Part shown: one piece after another, positions 18,412 through 27,491 of the stretch
Numbering within the stretch: position 1 is the stretch's first letter
Layout of the letters: every line of letters begins with the position of its first letter
From: a virus
Virus record (IMG/VR): IMGVR_UViG_3300043410_001471
Coordinates: 64,001-128,000 of that record
Length of the DNA stretch: 64,000 nucleotides
Reading direction: 5' to 3' (one strand)
Position numbers and translations under genes: made by a program
The notes under the pieces: generated by a model
What the model saw: only the letters and a program-made list of their open reading frames with translations
Told to the model about the DNA's origin: nothing
Databases searched by the model: none

Positions 18412-21400
18412 ATGGCCGTAATACAAAAAACTTTATTTGCTGAAAATTTAGATAGATATCAAACTCTTATAACTGATACAAATCCAAATAGTGAATATTT
18501 TAAAATAACAGAACTATCCGATACTCTAACGGGTGGTAAAAATGCATTTTTGATTCAAGGTTCAGAGTATTTAGTGCCTGATACTTTAATTAAAATTGAA
18601 ATTAAAGATGCAAATGGAGATATTATATATCACGAGCCAGGAGAAGGTATCGTTTCATCTTCAGTAAATGGTGAACCGATTGTAACCGAATATTATGAAG
18701 GTACATCAAAAGTAGTCGCGGTTCACATATACCCCGATACGGCATATGGACCTGCTACAATTACGATATTAGGAGAATTATCATCTTACAATAGTAACGG
18801 ATTAAATACACCAATACCAATTGATTGGGAAGGTAAGTATAATGTTAAATGGCAGAAGCAGGTAAATGTAAATCCATCTTTAGCCAATACTACAAAAATT
18901 CGTTTTTATCAAAGACCGGTTGCAAGTATTTCTGAAACACTTTCTCCAATTTATACAATTGTAGATGGAGTTAAAGTTGAGTCAAATGTAGTATCATCTT
19001 TTGCAAATGTTAGAATATCAAAAATGGAAACATTTGCAGGTGATGTTAAAAGAATAAAGGTATTTAGAACATCGTTGGGCGATATTTCCGATTCTGATTT
19101 GATACAAGATATATTGGTAGAATCTAAAGAATTGCTCACATCATATGAATTAAGTGGTAGCGTTGTTGGTAATAGTGGATTATTTACATCTGAAACTTTA
19201 AGTAAACTATGGAACGCTGATGGAGTTACTACTGAATTGACATCTAGTCGAATAGATAATGGGGTTAAATTAAATGGTAGTGGGTATTTTAGATATACTT
19301 CATCTTTGAATTTATCGGATGTAAGTGTTTATGAATTAGGTATTGATGCATTTTATTCATCTTCAACTGCAAGTAATTTAGGAATTTATATAAGTGGTTC
19401 TAATAATGGTGAATATTTAATTGGTACATTGAATGGTATAGTTCCTACGAAAAACTTAAAAGACCAAACAATTCAATTCACTTTACCTTTGACAGAGCCA
19501 ACCGCATCTTTATATTTTTCACAATCTCAAAGTGAATGGCATGTTGGTAATATTAGTTTAAAATTAACGCAAGATACAGCATTCTCTCCATCGGAAATTG
19601 AATTTGTAACATCAATGCCAACTGTAATTGGTAATGAGACTTATGAATTTAATTTTGAATTTTATGATGTAAATAATAACTATGTGCCGGTTGCAGTTAC
19701 TCAATCAGCATTATTTACGGGCGGTAATAATAATTTGGGTGGAACGATAACATTAATCAGTTCATCGGCATCTTCTTCGTTATCTCAATTATATGCAGTA
19801 TCATCTTCTATTAGTGGAACGATGACTGTATATAGTTCATCGGCAAGTAGTTCGGTTGGCATAGTCAGTAGTTCAATTTATACATTAAGTGGTTCGGTTA
19901 GTTCATCGATAGCAGCTGTAAGTTCATCTGTAAGCCAGAGTGTGTATAATGGATTATTAACCGCATTTACAAAAGTACAAGATTTAGCAGATGGAAATTA
20001 TAGTGGTTCATTTATAAGTGGTAATATAATGTATTCACCGGTTATAGGTGGGCAGACTGGATACTTTAGTACCTTATTTAAAGTGGGGGCTAGTAATTCA
20101 ATTTATTTAGATGCAAGAGCTAGTACTAAAAAAATATATATTGGAGGTGTAAATGATACTGGTTCATATAATAGTGGAAGTACTCCGGTTTATATGGATA
20201 GTGATGGTAAATTTTCATTAAAAGACCAATTAACTTGGGATGGTAGTTCTTTATCCGTAAATGGTACAATAAATGTTACAGGTGGAAATGCGGCAACTCA
20301 AACTTATGCAAATGGAGTTGGATTAAACGCAGCATTATCAGCATCGGCAGCATATACAAATGCAAAAGCAGTTGCGGATAGTATTGCAAACGGAAGTTAT
20401 AATGGTGGTACTTTAATAAGTAATGGTAGTATAATTTCACCAGTTATTGCTGGAGCTGATGGGTATATTTCAAATGTATTGAAAGTTGGCAGTGGTGGTA
20501 TCACATTGGATGGTACTAATAAAAAAATATATGTTGGCGTTGGTAGTTACAATAATGCAAATACTCCATTTTATTTTGCATCCGGCTCTTCGAATATATT
20601 CTCATTGGGAGATAAATTAACATTCGATGGTACTACATTGGGAATAAATGGTGGTATAACTGCAACATCATTAACATTAGCAAGTGGTGTTACTATTGCA
20701 AATACAAAAATTACGGGATTAGGTACATTATCTACATTGAATAGTGTAAACGCAACTTATATAGATGATAATTCAATTACGACTGGTAAAGTTGTTGCTA
20801 ATACATTGGATGCATCCCATATTTCTGCATTAAACTTTACAGGTAAAAATGCGGTATTTACAACTGGAACTATTGGTGGATGGACTATAAATCCCGATAA
20901 ATTATCTTCACCACCGGATGGTAGTGGATATAGTAGATTAACATTCTCACCATCGCCATTGATAGCAGTAAATGATACATCAGGTAATCCAAAACTAACC
21001 ATTAGAGCTGGTGATTTAACAAACTTAGGCGCTGGTACTAGTGTATCATTGAATTTTGGTAGCTATAATGTTAATTCTTGGTCTGATGCAATATATCAGG
21101 GTTCAACTACAATTAATGGTACTGCTTTTACATTTTCACCAAGCGCAGCTGGAACATATAGTGGTACGATATCAATGAGTGCCGTAGGCGGTATTGCAAC
21201 TACACCCGGCGGATGGAGTGGATATTTGTATGTGGGGGTAAGATGGGAAGTGGCATCTGATGCTGGATTTTCAAATATAATTGGCAATGGTACGATTGGT
21301 AGTGGTGGTATTAGTAGTGCAGGTACTGTTTCAATTTCAGCAGCAACGCAATCGATATCAATTTCAATACCATCGGCTGGAACATATTATGCGAGATTAT

Positions 21401-21960
21401 GTTGGACTAGAACACTTTATAGTAATACAACATCTACTACACAATTTTATCAAAAAAGTAGTAGTGTTTCCAATGTTTCATTGGGTTCATCAGTTGAAGC
21501 AACTGAATTAACTGATAAAGGTTTCCAAGTAGTAAACGCAACTGATACATATTTAAGAATTGATAGAAGTTCATTTTCCGGAGCATATGTTAAAGTTGGT
21601 GGCTCAATATCAGCAACGGGTAATATAACCGCATATGCATCATCGGATAAAAGATTAAAGGAAAACATTATTCCAATCGAAAATGCTTTAGATAAAATAG
21701 ATAAAATAGATGGAGTTGAATTTGATTGGACTGATGCTTATATGGAGAAAGAAGTTGGTGATGATAAAGATGCACAAAGTTTAATTAAAAAGCACGATAT
21801 TGGAGTTATTGCACAACAAATAGAAGAAGTTTTGCCAGAAGTTGTTATGAAAAGAGAAGATGGGTATTTGGCAGTTAGATATGAAAAAATAATTCCTTTA
21901 TTAATAGAATCTATAAAAGAATTGAAGAAAGAAATTATTGAATTAAAAAATAATAAATAA
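18412..21960 (+). CDS. Tail fibre with C-terminal S74 intramolecular chaperone
   Basis: This 1182-residue protein ends in a peptidase-S74 (endosialidase-type) chaperone domain at about 1077-1182, which begins SSDKRLKENI and continues with IGVIAQQIEEVLPE and VRYEKIIPLLIE. In known members this domain helps a trimeric fibre fold and then cuts itself off near the SD-x-x-LK motif. Residues 448-512 are a Ser-rich shaft (repeated SSSxSSS with Ile/Val between). N-terminal 160 residues form a baseplate-attachment-like region and the middle holds repetitive beta segments (GKIYVG-like and GLGTLSTLN). It is probably a receptor-binding or long fibre. Its stop overlaps the next start by one base (TAATG). 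Confidence 0.88.
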   Translation: MAVIQKTLFAENLDRYQTLITDTNPNSEYFKITELSDTLTGGKNAFLIQGSEYLVPDTLIKIEIKDANGDIIYHEPGEGIVSSSVNGEPIVTEYYEGTSKVVAVHIYPDTAYGPATITILGELSSYNSNGLNTPIPIDWEGKYNVKWQKQVNVNPSLANTTKIRFYQRPVASISETLSPIYTIVDGVKVESNVVSSFANVRISKMETFAGDVKRIKVFRTSLGDISDSDLIQDILVESKELLTSYELSGSVVGNSGLFTSETLSKLWNADGVTTELTSSRIDNGVKLNGSGYFRYTSSLNLSDVSVYELGIDAFYSSSTASNLGIYISGSNNGEYLIGTLNGIVPTKNLKDQTIQFTLPLTEPTASLYFSQSQSEWHVGNISLKLTQDTAFSPSEIEFVTSMPTVIGNETYEFNFEFYDVNNNYVPVAVTQSALFTGGNNNLGGTITLISSSASSSLSQLYAVSSSISGTMTVYSSSASSSVGIVSSSIYTLSGSVSSSIAAVSSSVSQSVYNGLLTAFTKVQDLADGNYSGSFISGNIMYSPVIGGQTGYFSTLFKVGASNSIYLDARASTKKIYIGGVNDTGSYNSGSTPVYMDSDGKFSLKDQLTWDGSSLSVNGTINVTGGNAATQTYANGVGLNAALSASAAYTNAKAVADSIANGSYNGGTLISNGSIISPVIAGADGYISNVLKVGSGGITLDGTNKKIYVGVGSYNNANTPFYFASGSSNIFSLGDKLTFDGTTLGINGGITATSLTLASGVTIANTKITGLGTLSTLNSVNATYIDDNSITTGKVVANTLDASHISALNFTGKNAVFTTGTIGGWTINPDKLSSPPDGSGYSRLTFSPSPLIAVNDTSGNPKLTIRAGDLTNLGAGTSVSLNFGSYNVNSWSDAIYQGSTTINGTAFTFSPSAAGTYSGTISMSAVGGIATTPGGWSGYLYVGVRWEVASDAGFSNIIGNGTIGSGGISSAGTVSISAATQSISISIPSAGTYYARLCWTRTLYSNTTSTTQFYQKSSSVSNVSLGSSVEATELTDKGFQVVNATDTYLRIDRSSFSGAYVKVGGSISATGNITAYASSDKRLKENIIPIENALDKIDKIDGVEFDWTDAYMEKEVGDDKDAQSLIKKHDIGVIAQQIEEVLPEVVMKREDGYLAVRYEKIIPLLIESIKELKKEIIELKNNK

Positions 21961-23504
21961 TGGCTATACCCTCAAGTGGTGAATTATCAATGAATTTATT
22001 TAATACCGATAGAGGAATCTCATCGGGTACTCAAATAGATTTAGCTGCAGCAGGAACTGCATATGCTATTTCCTATACAACGGATGGTTCAAATGATTTA
22101 CAAATGTATGAATTTTATGGTAAATCATCCCTATATTGGACAGCAACTCGAAGTGGTAATTTTACAAGAAACAATTGTTCAGCAGGATATGTAGCTAGTA
22201 CTGTTACTTATTCAAAAACATATACATCGTATATTTCTCAAGCAAATGCAAACGCTTTAGCAAGTGGTGATGCAAATTTTAATAGTGAAGGACAAACATA
22301 TGCAAATACATATGGAACTTGTACATTAACATTAAATGCGGCCGCTACTTATGGTTGCGAATCAAACGCACCAAATAAAGGATATATAAATGTATCAAGT
22401 TATAGTGGTGGAACGGGTACTGGATATGGATTTAGATATAAATTAGAATCGGCCGATGATTCAACCTATTCTGCTTGGATAAATGGTACAGGAACTACGG
22501 GTGGTATTTTAGCTAATGGAAATTGGATGTTACAAATCAGAGATAGTGCCAATAATTATATGTACAAATATAATTATGTTATCAATTGTAATTATCCATC
22601 ATTGACCGGAACAGTCACATCAGGTGGTTCATATAATGGAAACGCTTATATTAGAGTTACATCAATATCAGGAGGTAGTGGTTCAGGATATTATTGGTAT
22701 TTGAATACAGACCCAACCCATAGAGCAGTTAATGATTATGCATTAAATTTATCAAATGGAGAATACATCGTATTTATAGCAGATGGTGCTGGAAATGTTT
22801 CATCGTTTAATCCGATAACATTTAGTTACCCAGAACCACCAAATTATTTATCAGTTAGATTTAAAAGTGTTAATGATGGTTCGGCGCCATCGGGAACAAA
22901 TGGTGGATGTGATATAGGAACGAATATAACAGTAGAAATGCCATCGGGCGCAACTTTTGAAAACGCGAGTTCATTTATTAATACGATATTTGGTGGATAT
23001 CCATCTGGAAATGTTGGATGGTTATCATACAATGGAAGATATGTTCCGATTGGTAAATATACTTCCGGTAATTCTGTAGCACCATTTGGTTCTAGAGCAA
23101 ATTGCCCGGTGGCATGTACGGGATATAGTGCTGTTTCACCTGCTGAATATCAATGTGTTGGATATACTAAACAACAAAAATATCATGATGGTAATTGTGG
23201 ATATACTTGGGTAGATGTTGAAACCAATTCTTCTTATTGTGGATATTCTGCACCAACTTATGCATCTATATATTTATCAAGCGGATACGATGCTGCATCA
23301 GCGTGTGATGGATTTGGTGGATATTATACATACTACATACCATATGGGGATTCTTGGTCATATGCAACGGCATTATATAGTGATAATTCGGGAACAGTTG
23401 CTTCGGCTGGATTTTATTCGGATGGTACTATTGTTAAAGAATGGGATGGAGTTTCTGATTTTTATAGTACACAAATGTGTGGCGGTGGAGGAGGTATCGC
23501 ATAA
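21960..23504 (+). CDS. Cys-rich tail adhesin candidate with DUF5977-like domain
   Basis: The N-terminus (IPSSGELSMNLFNTDRG) resembles starts of tail-tip proteins. Residues about 59-122 (TRSGNFTRNNCSAGYV, then ISQANANALASGD and NTYGTC) match the DUF5977 pattern, a small repeat domain common in Bacteroidota proteins. Two Gly/Tyr-rich beta modules follow, then a Cys/Tyr-rich region near residues 395-435 (GYTKQQKYHDGNCGY) and a Gly-rich end. Unusually many cysteines for a virion protein suggest disulfides or metal binding outside the cell. It is coupled to the fibre gene, so a fibre tip or adhesin is the likely role. It is the last virion gene before the sugar-chemistry block. Confidence 0.7.
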   Translation: MAIPSSGELSMNLFNTDRGISSGTQIDLAAAGTAYAISYTTDGSNDLQMYEFYGKSSLYWTATRSGNFTRNNCSAGYVASTVTYSKTYTSYISQANANALASGDANFNSEGQTYANTYGTCTLTLNAAATYGCESNAPNKGYINVSSYSGGTGTGYGFRYKLESADDSTYSAWINGTGTTGGILANGNWMLQIRDSANNYMYKYNYVINCNYPSLTGTVTSGGSYNGNAYIRVTSISGGSGSGYYWYLNTDPTHRAVNDYALNLSNGEYIVFIADGAGNVSSFNPITFSYPEPPNYLSVRFKSVNDGSAPSGTNGGCDIGTNITVEMPSGATFENASSFINTIFGGYPSGNVGWLSYNGRYVPIGKYTSGNSVAPFGSRANCPVACTGYSAVSPAEYQCVGYTKQQKYHDGNCGYTWVDVETNSSYCGYSAPTYASIYLSSGYDAASACDGFGGYYTYYIPYGDSWSYATALYSDNSGTVASAGFYSDGTIVKEWDGVSDFYSTQMCGGGGGIA

Positions 23505-23517
23505 ATAAAATAAAAAT

Positions 23518-24492
23518 ATGATAGTATTCATAACAACGGGTTACGGGAAAAATATAGTGGGAGGTTCTGATATATGGTGTAATAACTTTATGGAGAATAT
23601 TTTACCATTAGTTACAGAGGATTACAAAATTGTAGTTGATGGTAGACCTTTATTGCCAGAAAAAGATGCAATATATACTTTCCAAAACGATGAAGAAATA
23701 GATAGGATATTAGATGAGTGTGATAAGATAGTTTTTCTACACCACGCATACAAACCAAATCCTATAATAAAAAAGTATATTCACAAAACTCACACAACTT
23801 TTGTTCATGCGTTTATTCCTGATATGTTAGGATTAAATGATGAGTACGAAAACTTAATGACACGATTGGATTGGCATTGGCAAAAGGATATTTTAGATAA
23901 TTCGGATAATATAGTATGGATAGGATATGAAAGGGATACAATACACACATACTTTCCAAATACAATAACAATACCAAATTATTACGAATGGAAAAATAAT
24001 AAACCATTTGAAGATGTTCGTAGTAATAAAATAGGATATGCGGCAAGATGTGAAACGAGAAAGAACGCACATTATTTAGATGCAATACCTGCTTTTATAT
24101 TCTCAAACAAATACGATTACAAACGAATGTTAGAAGGTAGTAAGATAAATGCAGATGTTCACCAATTTATAGAATTCGATTATCGTTTCCATAATAAATT
24201 CTTTCAAAAAGATTTTAAAATATTTCACGGATGTTATACTAAAGAACCATTTGGATATGCAATATTTGATGCAATTGATAATGGTAAATTACCTATAATA
24301 CATTCGGACTGGATGAGAGATATTAAATATCGATATAGAGCAATGAATAAAAAGCAATTTAATTATCAGTATCTAAGAATATTAGAAGATGGTTATGAAA
24401 AAAATAAAAAACAATTCGATAGATTGAAATTGGGTTTACAAAAATATACAAATAAAGAAAAATGGATTCAGCAAATATTGGAAATACTATAA
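23518..24492 (+). CDS. GT-B glycosyltransferase (GT4-like)
   Basis: The protein would transfer a sugar from a nucleotide-sugar donor. The N-terminal half has a GGSDIWCNNF segment, typical of the first Rossmann domain of GT4-type enzymes. The C-terminal half has K-EPFG at 242-246 followed by an acidic residue seven positions on (E243 to D251) and NGKLPII. This is the E-x7-E-like donor-site pattern of the GT-B fold. Length (324) is a little short for the family. It opens the enzyme block directly after the tail adhesin gene. The donor and acceptor cannot be read from sequence. Confidence 0.75.
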   Translation: MIVFITTGYGKNIVGGSDIWCNNFMENILPLVTEDYKIVVDGRPLLPEKDAIYTFQNDEEIDRILDECDKIVFLHHAYKPNPIIKKYIHKTHTTFVHAFIPDMLGLNDEYENLMTRLDWHWQKDILDNSDNIVWIGYERDTIHTYFPNTITIPNYYEWKNNKPFEDVRSNKIGYAARCETRKNAHYLDAIPAFIFSNKYDYKRMLEGSKINADVHQFIEFDYRFHNKFFQKDFKIFHGCYTKEPFGYAIFDAIDNGKLPIIHSDWMRDIKYRYRAMNKKQFNYQYLRILEDGYEKNKKQFDRLKLGLQKYTNKEKWIQQILEIL

Positions 24493-25634
24493 AAATACAT
24501 TGCGATTATACAGAATTAAAAGGAATATTTTATGATTGTGATATATCGAATTTTGAAATAATAGAGAATTCATATTTCAATACTCAAAAAAATGCGATTG
24601 TTTTATTGGATAGAACTCAATTAGAATATTTTTACAATTCATATAAAAATAATCAAAATGAATTTGATAGAATATGCCATATGTGGAAAAAAAATAATAA
24701 TTTAATTGTTTTTTGGAGATGTCACTTTGAACCAATGATATATAATTTGGAAAAGAAATTTATTTTAAATAAATGGGATTTTAAACATATATCAATAACC
24801 GATTCAGAAATATTTAAAAATGTAGAAGGATTTTATTTTGACCATTTTTCAAATTTAATTCATATGGTGGGTTGTGATAAAAATGGATTATATGAATGCT
24901 TAGAAGATACTATTGAACATACATTTGAAAAAAAATATGATTATTCTTTTTCATTTTTCACACCTAGAATTCAAAAAATTCATTTATTAAATAAAATAAT
25001 TGATAATAAATTGACTGAAAGATGTTTGATAAGAATGAACAAACCATTTTATGATAATGAACAAATATTAACTAATCCAGAATATATTGGATTGGTAAAA
25101 CCATCTATTAAAAAATTTTACAAAGAAAATATAATATTCAGAAATTTTGATGAATATAGACCGTATGTTAAGTTTAATAACGCTGAAATGAAAATGCATG
25201 AAACACATAGTAGTGCTTATATAAAAATAAAGGAATATGATACATCGTATATAGATTTAAACGCAGAAACACATTGTATATTCAATATTCCACCTGTAAA
25301 TACCGAAAAAGTCTATAAATCATTATTTACCGAAAAACCATTTATATGTATTGGTTCTCAAAAGGTTTACGAAGAGTTGGAAAAAATTGGAATAAATACA
25401 TATGTAGATGTATTCGATTTGCATATATTGAGAGATACGAATGAACCAATAGAACATATAGATGCTATAATAGAATTTCAGAAAAAAAACATTAACAATA
25501 TTCCCAAACTATTCAATGAGTTGGAGAGTATTAGAAAACAAAATAGAAAATTATTTTTAGAACATTATAAAAAGATAACGAGAGAGGTTTACGATTTCGT
25601 AATGGGTTATTATGCAGAGCTTATTAAATCTTAA
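24462..25634 (+). CDS. Unknown enzyme-like protein, member A of a three-paralogue family
   Basis: Not a family I can name. Its C-terminal third carries KSLFTEKPFICIGSQKVY followed by LEKIGINTY. The same 'EK-x-pfI-iG/S-...-L---G--T' block occurs in the genes at 38791 and 47987, so the three are paralogues. The block resembles the C-terminal donor-binding part of fucosyltransferase-like enzymes (TEK followed by PV--G), but this is weak. The start overlaps the preceding gene by 31 bases; no better in-frame ATG is nearby. It is Asn/Ile/Lys-rich like its neighbours. Glycosyltransferase-like function is a hypothesis. Confidence 0.55.
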   Translation: MDSANIGNTIKIHCDYTELKGIFYDCDISNFEIIENSYFNTQKNAIVLLDRTQLEYFYNSYKNNQNEFDRICHMWKKNNNLIVFWRCHFEPMIYNLEKKFILNKWDFKHISITDSEIFKNVEGFYFDHFSNLIHMVGCDKNGLYECLEDTIEHTFEKKYDYSFSFFTPRIQKIHLLNKIIDNKLTERCLIRMNKPFYDNEQILTNPEYIGLVKPSIKKFYKENIIFRNFDEYRPYVKFNNAEMKMHETHSSAYIKIKEYDTSYIDLNAETHCIFNIPPVNTEKVYKSLFTEKPFICIGSQKVYEELEKIGINTYVDVFDLHILRDTNEPIEHIDAIIEFQKKNINNIPKLFNELESIRKQNRKLFLEHYKKITREVYDFVMGYYAELIKS

Positions 25635-26376
25635 CATTATAAAAGATTATTTAACTAATAATCATACCATTGATGAAAATGGTAATTTAATTTATACACC
25701 TATAAATTATCGTTGGACTCATGGTGCAACTGATTTGCATTTGGGTGATGGATTAATGATATATTCACTCATTCAATTTAACAGAGCTAAAACATGCGTT
25801 TGTATTGGAACAGGTGGAGGATTTATTCCACGCCTTATGACTCAATCAAGAGTTGATTTGTGGCATCAAAAAATATTTGAAGGAAATCCATCGAATGAAT
25901 GGGGTGATATTGGAACTACCATAATAGTTGATGCTTCAAACGGAGTTGGCGGATTTACCGATTGGACTGAAGAAGATTCATTTTTAAGAAAACATTTTTC
26001 ACCACAAATTATATTGGAAACATCGGAAAAAGCATTTTATGATTATTTTGTAAGACAAGATATTAAAATAGATTACTTACATATTGATGGAGACCACTCA
26101 TACGAAGGTGTTAAAAAAGATTTTGAATTATATTCAACTATAATGTCTGAAAATGGAATTATTACAATTCACGATACAGACCAACTATATCACGATACAT
26201 TCGTTGTAACTGAAAATTCTAAAAAAGATTTTGCAACATTCGATGGACCTGCAAAATTTGTAAAAGAATTGCAAAATAATACCGAATGGGACTTGGTAAA
26301 TTTGAAAAATTTTCGTATATTTGAATCAAAAAGACCAACAACAACAGGATTGACACTACTAACAAGAAAAAGTTAA
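25612..26376 (+). CDS. Class I SAM methyltransferase (Methyltransf_24-like)
   Basis: Residues 62-74 (CVCIGTGGGFIP) are the glycine-rich SAM motif I, and IDYLHIDGDHSYEGVKKDF at about 150-170 is the signature of the Methyltransf_24 family often found in polysaccharide clusters. It is followed by IITIHDTD, also typical. Such enzymes methylate sugars or small phenolic hydroxyls. The start overlaps the previous gene by 23 bases. Within this cluster an O-methylation of a glycan sugar is plausible; the substrate is not visible. Confidence 0.75.
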   Translation: MQSLLNLNIIKDYLTNNHTIDENGNLIYTPINYRWTHGATDLHLGDGLMIYSLIQFNRAKTCVCIGTGGGFIPRLMTQSRVDLWHQKIFEGNPSNEWGDIGTTIIVDASNGVGGFTDWTEEDSFLRKHFSPQIILETSEKAFYDYFVRQDIKIDYLHIDGDHSYEGVKKDFELYSTIMSENGIITIHDTDQLYHDTFVVTENSKKDFATFDGPAKFVKELQNNTEWDLVNLKNFRIFESKRPTTTGLTLLTRKS

Positions 26377-26387
26377 AAATAAAGTTA

Positions 26388-27230
26388 ATGAAAAAAGTAA
26401 GATTAGTAACAGTGACAGGAAGTAGAACAAACACTCTCTGGCATATGTTAAATCACTACAAACACATAGTTGATGAAATTTATGTAGTAGTTTATGAATG
26501 GGAAGGTATGTCTACCTTAAAAGAAGTTGGAGATATACTTAAAAACTTTCCAACTGCAAAAATAGTTAGAGTTGAGAGTAAAGAAAAATTTAATTGGGAA
26601 TATGTTACTCAATTATATAATGAAACTAAATTAATGCATCCCGATGATTGGTGGGTAGTTTCAGATGATGATGAATTTCATATATACTCTATGCCATTAC
26701 CATTTATGATAGAAGATTGTGAAGAAAATGGATGGGATATAGTAAGAGGTGGGTTTTTGGATAGAATAGGTACATTTGGAAGTTTTCCTGAAATACAACC
26801 ATATAAAAATATATTTGAGCAATTCCCATTAGCAGGATTCTTTAGATATCCATTGAGTGGTGCTTGTCCTAATAAAGTATGTGTTATGAAAGGATATGTA
26901 GAAGTTACTTCAGGGCAACATTATGCAAAAATTAATGGAGAAGTTTTATGGGGAACGCAATCTGAAAATAAATTAATAGCACCAATAGATAAATATTATA
27001 CACAGGTTCATCATTTTAAATGGGATAGTACTTGTGTAGAAAGAATTAAAGCAGTAGCAGATATTAGAAAGGATTATGCATATTCTTCAGAATACTTAAA
27101 AATGTATCAAGCTATTAGAAGAAATAATTTTGAAATTGATATTGCTAATCCAGAATTCAATATGGAATTTATTGAGCAAGGTGAGTATTCAAAATGGTCG
27201 GAATTAATGCAAAAAATAATTACAATATAA
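26388..27230 (+). CDS. GT-A-like glycosyltransferase
   Basis: Residues 4-40 form a Rossmann-like start (RLVTVTGSRTN then YVVVYEW). The DWWVVSDDDEFH segment at 87-98 has the acidic metal-binding motif expected of GT-A enzymes, resembling GT2/GT92-like proteins with an SDDDEF box. A later VHHFKWDST supports a second catalytic His. Length (280) is ordinary. It is followed by a host-like promoter, so it ends the first part of the enzyme block. Donor and acceptor unknown. Confidence 0.65.
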   Translation: MKKVRLVTVTGSRTNTLWHMLNHYKHIVDEIYVVVYEWEGMSTLKEVGDILKNFPTAKIVRVESKEKFNWEYVTQLYNETKLMHPDDWWVVSDDDEFHIYSMPLPFMIEDCEENGWDIVRGGFLDRIGTFGSFPEIQPYKNIFEQFPLAGFFRYPLSGACPNKVCVMKGYVEVTSGQHYAKINGEVLWGTQSENKLIAPIDKYYTQVHHFKWDSTCVERIKAVADIRKDYAYSSEYLKMYQAIRRNNFEIDIANPEFNMEFIEQGEYSKWSELMQKIITI

Positions 27231-27262
27231 TTTGGAATTTTAAATAAAATATATTATCTTTA
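27231..27262 (+). promoter_or_regulatory. Bacteroidota-type promoter inside the enzyme block
   Basis: TTTGG (27231-27235), 19 further bases, then TATCTTTA (27255-27262). Spacing is identical to the primase promoter, with A for G in the last base. It precedes the ATG at 27279. Confidence 0.7.
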
Positions 27263-27278
27263 TAAAAATAATAGAGTT

Positions 27279-27491
27279 ATGGCTACATCAAAAAAACAAG
27301 AAGAAACGCAAGAAACATCCGAATTATTACTATTAGAAGCTAAGAAAGTTAAAGCATTGGAAAAAATTGCAAACTCTTTAGATGCACTTACTGTTTGGTT
27401 TGAAGAAATCGATAAAGAAGAGTGGGGAGAGAGATTGCAATGGTATTTAGCAGAATTTCATAAGAAGATAGTGGAGGAGGATGCAAACTAA
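27279..27491 (+). CDS. Small acidic helical protein, unknown
   Basis: The 70-residue product is acidic and helical, with a Leu-rich segment (SELLLLEAKKVKALEKIANSL) that could form a short coiled coil and an aromatic patch (WFEEIDKEEW). No known motif. It is the first gene behind a host-like promoter and overlaps the start of the galactosyltransferase-like gene by 11 bases. A leader or partner protein of the following enzyme is possible, but nothing in the sequence proves it. Confidence 0.5.
   Translation: MATSKKQEETQETSELLLLEAKKVKALEKIANSLDALTVWFEEIDKEEWGERLQWYLAEFHKKIVEEDAN

Noticed and set aside
19750-19950. Repetitive TCATCT/AGTTCA tracts as a CRISPR-like or DNA repeat array
   Set aside because: They are Ser codons of a coding shaft region with irregular spacing; no spacer-repeat structure.
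21281-21511. 76-residue + strand frame inside the fibre gene
   Set aside because: Out-of-frame reading of low-complexity Ser/Thr-rich sequence (Val and Gln runs).
27470-27480. GGAGGAGG as a Shine-Dalgarno for the first GT7 gene
   Set aside because: It abuts the ATG with almost no spacer and is coding sequence of the upstream gene (Val-Glu-Glu-Asp).
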